A DNA stretch of 13,682 nucleotides, from NCBI GenBank assembly GCA_023432005.1, contig JAEYVF010000077.1, positions 1 to 13,682 on the forward strand. Reading direction: 5' to 3'. Shown piece after piece: positions 1 through 7,292 of this stretch (position 1 is the first letter of the stretch; every line of letters starts with the position of its first letter). This stretch comes from Actinomycetes bacterium (GTDB lineage: Bacteria; Actinomycetota; Actinomycetes; Actinomycetales; Microbacteriaceae). Position numbers and translations under genes: made by a program. Under the pieces are notes generated by a model that saw only the letters and a program-made list of their open reading frames with translations, was not told the origin of the DNA and did no database searches.

Positions 1-407
1 ATGTGCGATGTCGCACGGTGCGCGACGAGCACGAGCGCCGTGTCGAGGATGTCCTGGCTCGTCGATCCACGGTGCAGCCGGTGCGCGGCGCCGGGCACGC
101 GCTCCCGGAGGGCGCCGACGAGCGGGATGACGGGGTTGCCGCCCGCGGCGCCCGCGGCGGCGAGGGCCGCGGCGTCGACCCCGTGCCCACGGCATCCGGC
201 GAGCGGACCCTGCCAGCCGAGCGTCGTCGAGACCTCGGCCGCGACCGTCGGATCGGCGACGCCGGCGGCCGCGAGGGCCCGGACGAGCGCGACCTCCACC
301 GCGACGAGCGCGTCGACGACGGCCTCGTCCGAGACCTCGGCGTCGAGGCCCGCGGTGACGGGCGAGAGGAGGCCGAGGTCGAACGGGGCGGTCGGATCAG
401 AAGGCAA
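1..407 (-). CDS. pcaB: 3-carboxy-cis,cis-muconate cycloisomerase, N-terminal part (cut by window edge)
   Basis: This is the N-terminal ~135 residues of a fumarase/aspartase-superfamily enzyme that cyclises 3-carboxy-cis,cis-muconate to gamma-carboxymuconolactone, the step after protocatechuate ring cleavage. Reading the minus strand gives FDLGLLSPVTAG near the start, then GNPVIPLVGALRERVPGAA and HRGSTSQDILDTALVL. The GNPVIPLV and TSQDILDTA blocks are characteristic of PcaB, and the serine/threonine-rich GSTSQD segment is part of the superfamily active site. The start is a TTG at 407 preceded by AAGGAGA, 9 bases upstream and inside the end of pcaG; no ATG or GTG fits better. The gene overlaps the pcaG stop by 11 bases, so it is translationally linked to pcaHG. 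The remainder, with the GSSxMP signature loop expected in this superfamily, lies outside the window. The identification is firm from the motifs and the operon context. Confidence 0.9.
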   Translation of the reverse strand, partial: MPSDPTAPFDLGLLSPVTAGLDAEVSDEAVVDALVAVEVALVRALAAAGVADPTVAAEVSTTLGWQGPLAGCRGHGVDAAALAAAGAAGGNPVIPLVGALRERVPGAAHRLHRGSTSQDILDTALVLVAHRATSH

Positions 408-960
408 TGAAGACGGTCTCCTTCTCGCCCTGCAGCCGGATGTCGTGCTGCAGCCCGCCGTCGGCGGTGCGCGTGGCGATGAGCGTCTGCCGCTCCTCGG
501 GCTCGAGCGAGGCGAGGAACGGGTCGGCGGCGAGAGCGGCCGCGTCGTCGGGCAGGTAGATGCGGGTGTGGAGCTTGTCGGGCAGGCCGCGCGCGAACAC
601 GATCGCGGCGAGGAAGGGGGCCTTGCCGTCGCGCGCGCCGGGGGTGCGCGTCCAGAACTCGAAGCGGCCCTCGTCGTCGGTCGCGGCGCGGCCGAAGCCC
701 GTGAAGGTGTGGTCGTCGCGGCGCCGCGCGCCGCGCGCGCGGGGCACCGAGCCGTCGTGGTCGGCTCCGAAGATCTCGACGAAGGCGTCGGGGACGGGCT
801 GGCCGTCGCCGTCGAGCACGCGCCCGGCGAGCACGATCGCGCCGGGGGAGTGCGGGAAGGCGACCTGGTGCTGCCGGTCGTAGCCGACGCCGAAGTGGAA
901 GAAGGGCCCGACGGTCTGTCCGGGGGTCGCGCGGTGCGTCTTGGGCGGGACGGCGGTCAT
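397..960 (-). CDS. pcaG: Protocatechuate 3,4-dioxygenase alpha subunit
   Basis: This 187-residue protein is the non-iron-binding alpha chain of the intradiol dioxygenase that opens protocatechuate between its hydroxyl groups, giving 3-carboxy-cis,cis-muconate. It carries the PcaG N-terminal signature TPGQTVGPFFHFG (residues 12-24), an intradiol beta-sandwich core around GRVLDGDGQPVPDAFVEIF (46-64), and the C-terminal APFLAAIVFARGLPDKLHTR stretch (114-133) typical of alpha chains. The tyrosine/histidine iron ligands found in the partner PcaH are absent, as expected for this subunit. Length is close to the usual ~200 residues. ATG at 960 overlaps the pcaH stop as ATGA, so the two subunits should be made in equal amounts. 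The residue 73-84 segment is unusually arginine-rich (RARGARRRDD). Confidence 0.95.
   Translation of the reverse strand: MTAVPPKTHRATPGQTVGPFFHFGVGYDRQHQVAFPHSPGAIVLAGRVLDGDGQPVPDAFVEIFGADHDGSVPRARGARRRDDHTFTGFGRAATDDEGRFEFWTRTPGARDGKAPFLAAIVFARGLPDKLHTRIYLPDDAAALAADPFLASLEPEERQTLIATRTADGGLQHDIRLQGEKETVFIAF
417..423 (-). promoter_or_regulatory. ribosome binding site fixing the TTG start of pcaB
   Basis: AAGGAGA on the minus strand lies inside the 3' end of pcaG, 9 bases before TTG at 407. It is the reason for choosing this rare start codon and implies coupled translation of pcaG and pcaB. Confidence 0.6.
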
Positions 961-1766
961 TCGTGGTCCTCCGGCTCGAACCAGGTGGCATCCGGTCCGT
1001 CGACGACGATGTCGAACCGGTAGCCCATCGAGAACTCGGGTGCTGTCTGATCGTGATCGTAGACGGCGATGAGGCTCTCGCGGTCCTTCTCGCGCCAGAT
1101 GGAGTTGTAGATCGGGTCGAGCGCGAAGAGCGGGTCGCCCGGGAAGTACATCTGGGTGACGATCCGCTGCGTGAACGAGGAGCCGAAGACCGAGAAGTGG
1201 ATGTGGGCGGGGCGCCACGCGTTCACGTGGTTGCGCCACGGGTAGGGCCCCGGCTTGATCGTCGTGAACGCGTACTCGCCCGCGTCGTCCGTGATGGCGC
1301 GGCCGGCGCCCGTGAAGTTGGGGTCGAGGGGGGCCGGATGCTGGTCGCGCTGGTGGATATAGCGCCCGGCCGAGTTCGCCTGCCACACCTCCACGAGCTG
1401 GTTGCGCACGGGGCGCCCCCACGAGTCGAGCACCCGTCCGCGCACCGTGATGCGCTCGCCGAGCGGCTCGCCCGCGTGCTGCAGCGTGAGGTCGGACTCG
1501 ATCGCGGCGACGTCGCGCTGGCCGAACGCGGGCGAGAGGAGCTCGATCGTCTCGGGGTCGACGAGCCGGGGGTTCTTGGTGGGGTGGCGGAGGATGCTCG
1601 AGCGGTACGGCGGGAAGTCGTACATCGTCGCGGGGAGCGCCTCGCCTGCGGCCTCGCGGCGCGCGTACTCGGCGTGCAGCTCGACGATCTCCTGCGTGAT
1701 CCGGCGCTGAGGGGCCTGATCGGGGGCGGCGAGCAGGCTCTCGGGCGCCGCGGCTGGCTCGGTCAA
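957..1766 (-). CDS. pcaH: Protocatechuate 3,4-dioxygenase beta subunit (iron-binding)
   Basis: This 269-residue catalytic chain of protocatechuate 3,4-dioxygenase holds the non-heme ferric iron. All four ligands expected of the intradiol family are visible: Tyr136 (SAGRYIHQRDQ), Tyr175 (KPGPYPWRNH), and His188 and His190 (WRPAHIHFSVFG). The N-terminal part has the PcaH-type segment PPYRSSILRHPTKNPRLV (52-69) before the core RVLDSWGRPVRNQLVEVWQA (111-130). The chosen start is TTG at 1766, because AAGGAGA lies 5 bases upstream. A GTG at 1784 would add six residues but has no ribosome site of its own. The gene heads a minus-strand operon pcaH-pcaG-pcaB and faces the IclR-type regulator across a 118-base gap containing a strong inverted repeat, the likely operator. 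Confidence 0.96.
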   Translation of the reverse strand: MTEPAAAPESLLAAPDQAPQRRITQEIVELHAEYARREAAGEALPATMYDFPPYRSSILRHPTKNPRLVDPETIELLSPAFGQRDVAAIESDLTLQHAGEPLGERITVRGRVLDSWGRPVRNQLVEVWQANSAGRYIHQRDQHPAPLDPNFTGAGRAITDDAGEYAFTTIKPGPYPWRNHVNAWRPAHIHFSVFGSSFTQRIVTQMYFPGDPLFALDPIYNSIWREKDRESLIAVYDHDQTAPEFSMGYRFDIVVDGPDATWFEPEDHE

Positions 1767-1771
1767 CGGGG

Positions 1772-1778
1772 TCTCCTT
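1772..1778 (-). promoter_or_regulatory. ribosome binding site supporting the TTG start of pcaH
   Basis: AAGGAGA on the minus strand sits 5 bases before TTG at 1766. It falls inside the frame if the GTG at 1784 were the start, which argues for the TTG. Confidence 0.6.
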
Positions 1779-1838
1779 CGACACCGGTCGGATGCGGTCC
1801 CTCCATGGTCGAGGTTCGGAGGGGGTGCGATCCGTCGC

Positions 1839-1855
1839 TTCCCACTCAATGGGAA
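1839..1855. promoter_or_regulatory. Candidate IclR-type operator in the pcaH/regulator gap
   Basis: TTCCCA-CTCAA-TGGGAA is a perfect 6-5-6 inverted repeat lying 73 bases from the pcaH start and 30 bases before the regulator start. Its core and flank (TCAATGGGA, then ATCGGATG) recur in front of pobA. No convincing -35/-10 pair could be read for either divergent gene. Confidence 0.6.
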
Positions 1856-1884
1856 TCGGATGCCGGGTGTGCCATCCTCGGGAC

Positions 1885-2637
1885 ATGGCGAACTCCGCGA
1901 CGGGCGACTCGGTCACCGACCGGCTCGTGCGCGTGCTCGAGACCTTCACCCCGACGCGCACCGTGCAGACGACGGCGGAGATCGGCCGGCGGGCGGGGCT
2001 CCCGAGCTCGACCGCGCACCGCATCGTGGGGGAGCTCGTCGAGGCGGGCCTGCTCGAGCGCGACGACGCGCGACGCGTCCGCATCGGCATGCGCCTGTGG
2101 GAGCTCGCGACGCGCTCGTCGCGGGCCTTGAGCCTGAGGCAGGCGTCGCTGCCCTTCATGGAGCGCGTGCAGGCGCGCGTGCGCGAGCACACCCAGCTCG
2201 CCATCCTCGAGCAGGACGAGGCGCTCTTCCTCGAGCGGCTGAGCGGCCCGGATGCGGGATCGAACGTCACGCGCGTCGCCGGTCGTCTGCCGCTGCACGC
2301 GTCGAGCTCGGGCCTCGTGCTGCTCGCGTTCGGCGGTCCGGAGCTGCAGGAGCGCGTCCTCGGCGCACCTCTCGCACCGCTCACGCGCGCGACCCTCGTC
2401 GATCCCGCCGCCGTGCGACGCAAGCTCGCGGAGATCCGCGCGATCGGGCACGCCATCGCGCCGGGCTACGTCGAGGAGGTCTCGACGGGCGTCGCCGTGC
2501 CGATCCGCGACGAGACCGCGCGCGTCATCGCGGCGCTCTCGGTCGTGCTGCCGCGCGCCGCGCAGAGCGAGCTCGCGGTCGTCGAGCTGCACCGTGCCGC
2601 GCGCGACATCGAGCGCTCCCTCGGCTACCGGCACTGA
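1885..2637 (+). CDS. IclR-family transcriptional regulator, likely controlling pca/pob genes
   Basis: This 250-residue regulator has an N-terminal winged helix-turn-helix (about residues 9-70, including TTAEIGRRAGLPSSTAHRIV) and a C-terminal IclR effector domain (about 85-245). The domain shows the family signature around LPLHASSSGLVLLAF (135-149) and the later GYVEEVSTGVAVPIRD (194-209). It corresponds in type and position to PcaR/PcaU/PobR regulators, which bind protocatechuate, beta-ketoadipate or 4-hydroxybenzoate, but the effector cannot be read from sequence. It sits between the divergent pcaHGB operon and the downstream pobA, with a shared inverted-repeat motif in front of both. ATG at 1885 lacks a ribosome site, so a leaderless or weakly translated message is possible. 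An in-frame ATG at 1849 falls inside the operator and is unlikely to be used. Confidence 0.9.
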   Translation: MANSATGDSVTDRLVRVLETFTPTRTVQTTAEIGRRAGLPSSTAHRIVGELVEAGLLERDDARRVRIGMRLWELATRSSRALSLRQASLPFMERVQARVREHTQLAILEQDEALFLERLSGPDAGSNVTRVAGRLPLHASSSGLVLLAFGGPELQERVLGAPLAPLTRATLVDPAAVRRKLAEIRAIGHAIAPGYVEEVSTGVAVPIRDETARVIAALSVVLPRAAQSELAVVELHRAARDIERSLGYRH

Positions 2638-2655
2638 GTCGCCGCGGCTCCTCCG

Positions 2656-2676
2656 ATCCCCGTTCAATGGGATTCG
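2656..2676. promoter_or_regulatory. Second copy of the candidate IclR-type operator, upstream of pobA
   Basis: ATCCC-N8-GGGAT is an inverted repeat whose right half, TCAATGGGA followed by TTCGATG, closely matches the site at 1839-1862 (TCAATGGGA followed by ATCGGATG). The arm spacing is 8 rather than 7 bases. It ends about 60 bases before the pobA start, a usual place for an activator or repressor site. Confidence 0.55.
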
Positions 2677-2737
2677 ATGAGCGCGCGGCGCGACGACCGC
2701 TCCACAATGGCGGCGATCGAGGTCGAAGGAGACGCCC

Positions 2738-3925
2738 ATGACCACCGCCCTCCGCACGCGCGTCGCCATCGTCGGTGCGGGCCCCGCGGGGCTGCTGCTG
2801 TCGCACCTGCTCGCCGAGGCGGGCATCGACTCGGTCGTGATCGACCAGCGCACGCGCGAGGAGATCGAGTCGACCATCCGCGCCGGCATCCTCGAGCAGG
2901 GCACCGTCGAGCTCCTGACGGCGATCGACCCCGACTCGCGCGCGATGACCGTCGGCCACCGCCACGACGGCATCGAGCTGCGCTTCCAGGGCGAGGGGCA
3001 CCGCATCGACTTCGCCGGGCTCGTCGGCCGGGGCGTCTGGCTCTACCCGCAGCACGAGGTGCTCACAGACCTCATCGCCCTTCGCGTGACGCACGGGCAG
3101 GACATCCGGTTCGGCGTCACGGCATCGCACGTCGAGGGCACGGGGACCGTCGCACCGCGCGTCGTGGCGCACGACGCCGACGGCGGGCAGCTCGTCATCG
3201 ACGCGGACTTCGTGGTCGGAGCGGACGGATCGCGCTCGGTCGTGCGCGCGGCCGTCACCGGGTCGCACACGGGCGGCTACTTCCGCGAGTACCCCTTCGC
3301 GTGGTTCGGCATCCTGTGCGAGGCGCCTCCCAGCTCCGAGGAGCTCATCTACAGCAACTCGGCGAACGGCTTCGCACTCATCAGTCAGCGCAGCCCCACG
3401 GTGCAGCGCATGTACTTCCAGTGCGACCCCGAGGCCGACCCGGACGCCCTCACCGAGGCGGAGATCTGGGAGACCCTGCAGGCGCGCGTACCCGGCACGA
3501 CCCTCCACGAGGGCCCGATCTTCCAGCGCGACGTGCTGCGCTTCCGCAGCTTCGTCGCGCACGAGCTGCGTCACGGTCGCGCCGCGCTCGTCGGCGACGC
3601 CGCGCACACCGTGCCTCCCACCGGCGCGAAGGGCATGAACCTCGCCGTCGCCGACGTCGTCGTGCTCGCGCGCGCCCTCCGTGCGTTGCTCGTGGAAGGC
3701 GACGAGCGCCTCATCGACGGCTACGCGGAGGTCGCGCTGCGGCGCATCTGGAAGGCCCAGCAGTTCTCCTGGTGGATGACGAGCATGCTGCACGTCGCCC
3801 CCGACGCGAGCGACTTCGATCGCCTCCGCCAGCTCGGCGAGCTCCGATCGGTCGTCGACTCGGAGGCGGGGCGCGCCTACCTGGCCGAGGCCTATACGGG
3901 CTGGCCGCTCGACGCGGGCGCATGA
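2738..3925 (+). CDS. pobA: 4-hydroxybenzoate 3-monooxygenase
   Basis: This 395-residue FAD-dependent aromatic hydroxylase converts 4-hydroxybenzoate to protocatechuate using NAD(P)H and oxygen, feeding the adjacent pca genes. The FAD-binding GAGPAG is at 13-18. The substrate pocket residues known from Pseudomonas PobA are all recognisable: Tyr205 in ELIYSN, Ser216 and Arg218 in ISQRS, Arg224, Pro293-Pro294 in GDAAHTVPPTGAKGMNLA (286-303), and Tyr386 in YTGWPL. The length matches the usual 394 residues. ATG at 2738 has AAGGAGA five bases upstream. The gene lies 100 bases after the IclR regulator, with its own candidate operator in the gap, so it is probably transcribed separately from it. Coenzyme preference (NADH or NADPH) cannot be decided by eye. 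Confidence 0.96.
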   Translation: MTTALRTRVAIVGAGPAGLLLSHLLAEAGIDSVVIDQRTREEIESTIRAGILEQGTVELLTAIDPDSRAMTVGHRHDGIELRFQGEGHRIDFAGLVGRGVWLYPQHEVLTDLIALRVTHGQDIRFGVTASHVEGTGTVAPRVVAHDADGGQLVIDADFVVGADGSRSVVRAAVTGSHTGGYFREYPFAWFGILCEAPPSSEELIYSNSANGFALISQRSPTVQRMYFQCDPEADPDALTEAEIWETLQARVPGTTLHEGPIFQRDVLRFRSFVAHELRHGRAALVGDAAHTVPPTGAKGMNLAVADVVVLARALRALLVEGDERLIDGYAEVALRRIWKAQQFSWWMTSMLHVAPDASDFDRLRQLGELRSVVDSEAGRAYLAEAYTGWPLDAGA

Positions 3926-3989
3926 CCCCGCCCGGAGCTGCAGGTAATCTGACGGTCTGCGAAAGCGGCATCGACGCGAAGGGGCGCGA

Positions 3990-5552
3990 ATGACGGTGAC
4001 ACCCGAGGGGATCGGCGTATGGCCGCGCCGGCGCGCCCTGTCGTCGGGCGAGAAGGCCGCCATCGTCTTCCGCGGCGAGGAGACGAGCTACAGCGCCCTC
4101 GCCGACCGTGTGGACAGGCTCGCGGCCGCGCTCGAGGCGCGCGGCGTGGCGCGCGGCGACCGCGTCGCCTTCCTCGGCAACAACCATCCCTCGTTCGTCG
4201 AGACGCTCTTCGCCTCGGCGCTCCTCGGGGCGATCTTCCTGCCCCTCAACACGCGCCTCTCGGTCGCCGAGCTCGCGTACATGCTCGGGCACTCGGGCGC
4301 GACCGTCCTCGTGAGCACCTCGCCCCTCGAGCCCGAGGCGGCCGCGGCGAGCGCGGGGCTCGCCATCCGTCGGATCTCGGTCGCCTCGCCCGAGCACGGC
4401 GACCCCGTCTCGATCGCCCCCGAGGCGGAGGACTTCGCGCAGCTCATCGCGACCTCCCGCCCTGCTGCGGGGGAGCGGGCGACGGTGAGCCTCGACGACC
4501 CCGCCGTCATCATCTACACCTCGGGGACGACCGGTCGGCCCAAGGGCGCCATGCTGAGTCACGGCAACCTCACCTGGAACGCCCTCAACGTGCTCGCGGA
4601 CTACGACGTCATGAGCACCGACCGCGCGCTCATGGTGTCGCCCCTCTTCCACGTGGCCTCGCTCGGCATGGGGTGCCTGCCGACCTTCGTGAAGGGCGCG
4701 ACGCTGCTGCTCGAGGAGCGATTCGTCGCGGCCGAGGCGCTGCGCACGATCGAGCGCGAGCGGGCCACGACGATCAGCGGCGTGCCGACGACCTTCCAGC
4801 TCATGGCGGACTCGCCCGAGTGGGAGACGACCGACCTCTCGTCGCTGCGGGTCATGACGTGCGGTGGCTCGCCCGTGCCGGCGCGCGTGCGCGAGGCGTA
4901 CGAGGCGCGCGGGCTGCACTTCTCGGGCGGTTACGGCATGACCGAGAGCTCGCCGGGCGTCACGATGCTGCCGCCGCAGCACTCGGTCTCGCGGGCCGGC
5001 TCGGTCGGTCTCGCCCACTTCTTCACGCGCTTCCGCATCCGCGGCAGCGAGGGCGTGCCGGCCCGCGCCGGCGATCCGGGGGAGATCGAAGCGCTCGGCC
5101 CCAACGTCTTCACGGGTTACTGGGACGATCCGGCTGCCACGCGCGCGGCGTTCACCGACGACGGCTGGCTGCGCACGGGCGACGTCGGCCACACGGATCC
5201 CGACGGCTTCCTCTTCATCTCCGATCGCGTCAAGGACATGATCATCTCCGGTGGCGAGAACATCTACTCGGTGGAGGTCGAGCTCGCGATCGCGGCGATC
5301 CCCGGCGTGACCGGCGCCGCCGTCATCGGGGTGCCGCACGAGCGCTGGGGCGAGGTGCCGCACGCCGTCGTCACGCTCGCGCCGGGCTCGACGCTCGACC
5401 CCGAGGAGCTCGTGGCCCAGCTCGCGGGTCGGCTCGCGCGCTACAAGGTGCCCCGCACGCTCGAGATCGTCGACGAGCTGCCCCGCACCGCGAGCGGCAA
5501 GGTGCAGAAGCACGTGCTGCGGGCGCGGTACGCGGAGCAGACGGAGGCGTGA
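3990..5552 (+). CDS. AMP-forming acyl-CoA synthetase, possibly for an aromatic acid
   Basis: This 520-residue ANL-superfamily enzyme activates a carboxylic acid to an acyl-adenylate and transfers it to coenzyme A. The core motifs are present in order: YTSGTTGRPKG (176-186, phosphate loop), GGYGMTES (313-320), WLRTGD (393-398), the hinge region DRVKDMIISGGENIYS (412-427), and the adenylation lysine Lys504 in PRTASGKVQKH. It resembles FadD-type medium/long-chain ligases and also 4-coumarate/feruloyl-CoA ligases, and the sequence alone does not choose. Its place 64 bases after pobA suggests an aromatic or phenylpropanoid acid substrate. No hydratase/lyase or thiolase gene follows to form a side-chain degradation set. 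ATG at 3990 follows AAGGGG by five bases. A weak ATGACC/TAATCT pair with a 17-base spacer (3922-3950) could give it its own promoter. Confidence 0.88.
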   Translation: MTVTPEGIGVWPRRRALSSGEKAAIVFRGEETSYSALADRVDRLAAALEARGVARGDRVAFLGNNHPSFVETLFASALLGAIFLPLNTRLSVAELAYMLGHSGATVLVSTSPLEPEAAAASAGLAIRRISVASPEHGDPVSIAPEAEDFAQLIATSRPAAGERATVSLDDPAVIIYTSGTTGRPKGAMLSHGNLTWNALNVLADYDVMSTDRALMVSPLFHVASLGMGCLPTFVKGATLLLEERFVAAEALRTIERERATTISGVPTTFQLMADSPEWETTDLSSLRVMTCGGSPVPARVREAYEARGLHFSGGYGMTESSPGVTMLPPQHSVSRAGSVGLAHFFTRFRIRGSEGVPARAGDPGEIEALGPNVFTGYWDDPAATRAAFTDDGWLRTGDVGHTDPDGFLFISDRVKDMIISGGENIYSVEVELAIAAIPGVTGAAVIGVPHERWGEVPHAVVTLAPGSTLDPEELVAQLAGRLARYKVPRTLEIVDELPRTASGKVQKHVLRARYAEQTEA

Positions 5553-5627
5553 GCCTCGGGCGCCTATCGTCCGTGTATCGGAAAACCCATACGTGGTGGT
5601 GACAGCCTCCGCCCTTGACTGGTCGGC

Positions 5628-6185
5628 GTGGACGTGCGGGCCGAGTGGGTGCAGGAGCGGGCGGCGCGCACGTCACGCGGGATGCTCGCCGCGCTCTTCG
5701 TCGTCTACCTCGCGGTGCTCGCCTGGCTCGTGCTGTGGAAGCTGCACGAGCCGTTCGTCGGCACGGAGGGCATGCGCAGCCTCAAGCTCACGCCGTTCGT
5801 CGCGGCCGAGGGATTCGGGGCGAGCCGACCTCCGGAGGTCGCCGGGAACGTCGTCGTGTTCGTGCCGTTCGGCCTCTACCTCGGCCTGCTCGCGCCGCGC
5901 TGGTCGTGGCTGCGCGTCGCGGCGGCGACGGGTCTCACGAGCCTCGTCTTCGAGATCGCCCAGTACGTGCTCGCCGTCGGAAGCACCGACGCGAGCGACG
6001 TGATCGCCAACTCGGCGGGCGGCATCCTCGGCGTCGCACTCGCGGCGCTCGTGCGCGGGCGCCCGCGGTCCGTCGCGACGACCGCGCGCGCCCTCGCCGT
6101 CGGCACGCTCGTGATGCTCGCCTCCGTCGCGCTCGTGGTCGCGGGGGCACCGCGGCTCCCGGGCCTCCCGGTCGGCATCGGCTGA
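5628..6185 (+). CDS. VanZ-like membrane protein
   Basis: This 185-residue integral membrane protein has about five hydrophobic segments (roughly residues 19-37, 70-90, 95-117, 124-142 and 152-174). The VanZ-family signature is visible: NVVVFVPFGLYLGLL (74-88), a membrane-embedded Glu109/Gln112 in FEIAQYVLAVG, and DVIANSAGGILG (124-135). VanZ gives low-level teicoplanin resistance in enterococci by an incompletely understood envelope effect; most actinobacterial homologues have no assigned role. The start is uncertain: GTG at 5628 has no ribosome site, GTG at 5634 or ATG at 5682 are alternatives, and the first membrane segment is kept in all. It ends on TGA that abuts the stop of the sensor kinase on the other strand (TGATCA), so there is no room for a separate terminator. 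Confidence 0.82.
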   Translation: MDVRAEWVQERAARTSRGMLAALFVVYLAVLAWLVLWKLHEPFVGTEGMRSLKLTPFVAAEGFGASRPPEVAGNVVVFVPFGLYLGLLAPRWSWLRVAAATGLTSLVFEIAQYVLAVGSTDASDVIANSAGGILGVALAALVRGRPRSVATTARALAVGTLVMLASVALVVAGAPRLPGLPVGIG

Positions 6186-7292
6186 TCAGCCGGGGGTGCC
6201 CGCGTCGTCCGCGCCGGCCTCGGGCAGGTGCACGGTCGCGCGGAGGCCGCCCTCGGGGATGGCGAGGAGCGACAGCCGCCCCCCGTGGGCTGTGACGATG
6301 CTGTCGACGATCGCGAGACCGAGCCCGGCGCCCACGTGGTCTCCTCGCACGCGCGCCTCCCCGCGCTGGAAGCGCTCGGTGAGGGTCGGCACGAGGTGAG
6401 GCGGGAGCTTCTCGCCCGTGTTCTCGACGGTGAGCACAGCCCAGCCGGCGTCCTCGCGCGTCGTCACGCTCACGATGCCGTGCTCGGGGAGGTTGTGCAC
6501 GATCGCGTTGTGCACGAGGTTCGCGGCGAGCTGTGCGAGCAGGGCGGGCGCGCCCGTCGTGCGCGCCGGCTCGCCGGCCGCCGTGAGCGCGATGCCCCGA
6601 GCCTCGGCGAGCGGCAGGAGCGACTCGACGGCCTCCTCCGCGACGAGCGAGAGGTCGACGGGCTCGTGGCCGGGCGAGTGCTGGTCGATACGGCTCAGCA
6701 GCAGCAGAGCCTCGGTGAGCTCGACCGCGCGCGTGTTGACGGCCCGCAAGCGCTCGAGCAGCTCGGGGGAGGCAGGGCTGTCGTCGCTCTGCGCGACGTC
6801 GAGCAGCGTCTGCGTGATCGCGAGCGGGGTGCGCAGCTCGTGGGAGGCGTTGGCGGCGAAGCGCCGCTGCTCCTCGAGCTGGGCCTCGAGGCGCGCGAGC
6901 ATCGCGTCGAAGCCGTCGGCGAGCTCCCGGAACTCGTCTTGAAAGCCGGGCAGCGCGACGCGGTGGGAGAGCGAGCCGCGCGAGACGAGGCGGGTCGCGT
7001 CCGTGATCCGCCGCAGCGGGGCGAGCATGCGTCCCGCGAGCAGCCAGCCGCCCGCGAGTGCGAGCACGAGCAGGCCCACGAGCGCGCCCGCGGCGGCCGG
7101 CACGAACGCGCGGATGAGGTCGCCGCGTCCCGGGAAGAACTCGCCGTCGCCCGTGACGGCCGCCTGCGGCGGCACGTACCGCAGCAGGAACACCCACACG
7201 ACCGCGAGAAGCAGCACGCCCGCCGCCATGACGACCCCCGCATAGCTCAGGGTGAGCCGGAGGCGCACGCTCACGCCGGGCGGCCTAGCCAT
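6186..7292 (-). CDS. Sensor histidine kinase of a CutRS-like two-component system
   Basis: This 368-residue membrane kinase pairs with the response regulator just upstream. It has two transmembrane segments (about 15-38 and 63-87) enclosing a short outer loop of about 25 residues, then a HAMP linker (about 88-140) and a HisKA dimerisation domain with the phospho-accepting His151 in FAANASHELRTPLA. The ATPase domain has an N box NLVHNAIVHN (258-267), a G1 region VENTGEKLPP (289-298) and a G2 box GAGLGLAIV (321-329). The outer loop is too small for a folded sensor domain, so the signal is probably membrane- or envelope-derived. The protein has no cysteine. ATG at 7292 overlaps the regulator stop by 8 bases (ATGGCTAG) with no ribosome site, indicating coupled translation. 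The signal sensed is unknown. Confidence 0.92.
   Translation of the reverse strand: MARPPGVSVRLRLTLSYAGVVMAAGVLLLAVVWVFLLRYVPPQAAVTGDGEFFPGRGDLIRAFVPAAAGALVGLLVLALAGGWLLAGRMLAPLRRITDATRLVSRGSLSHRVALPGFQDEFRELADGFDAMLARLEAQLEEQRRFAANASHELRTPLAITQTLLDVAQSDDSPASPELLERLRAVNTRAVELTEALLLLSRIDQHSPGHEPVDLSLVAEEAVESLLPLAEARGIALTAAGEPARTTGAPALLAQLAANLVHNAIVHNLPEHGIVSVTTREDAGWAVLTVENTGEKLPPHLVPTLTERFQRGEARVRGDHVGAGLGLAIVDSIVTAHGGRLSLLAIPEGGLRATVHLPEAGADDAGTPG

Noticed and set aside
242..407. Possibility that pcaB is a frameshifted or decayed remnant
   Set aside because: The minus-strand frame is open from 407 to the window edge, with conserved motifs intact; it is simply cut off.
1782..1784. GTG as the start of pcaH
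   Set aside because: The ribosome binding site lies downstream of it and fits TTG at 1766.
2703..2708. CACAAT as a -10 box for pobA
   Set aside because: No -35 sequence at a fitting distance; left unannotated.
963..2741. Long open frame on the plus strand antisense to pcaH and running through the regulator in another frame
   Set aside because: Composition is Arg/Ala/Gly-rich without domains, and the other strand and frame encode clear pcaH and IclR proteins. It is a GC-rich shadow.
5615..5620. TTGACT as a -35 box for the VanZ-like gene
   Set aside because: No -10 follows before or just after the start codon; it is too close to the start.
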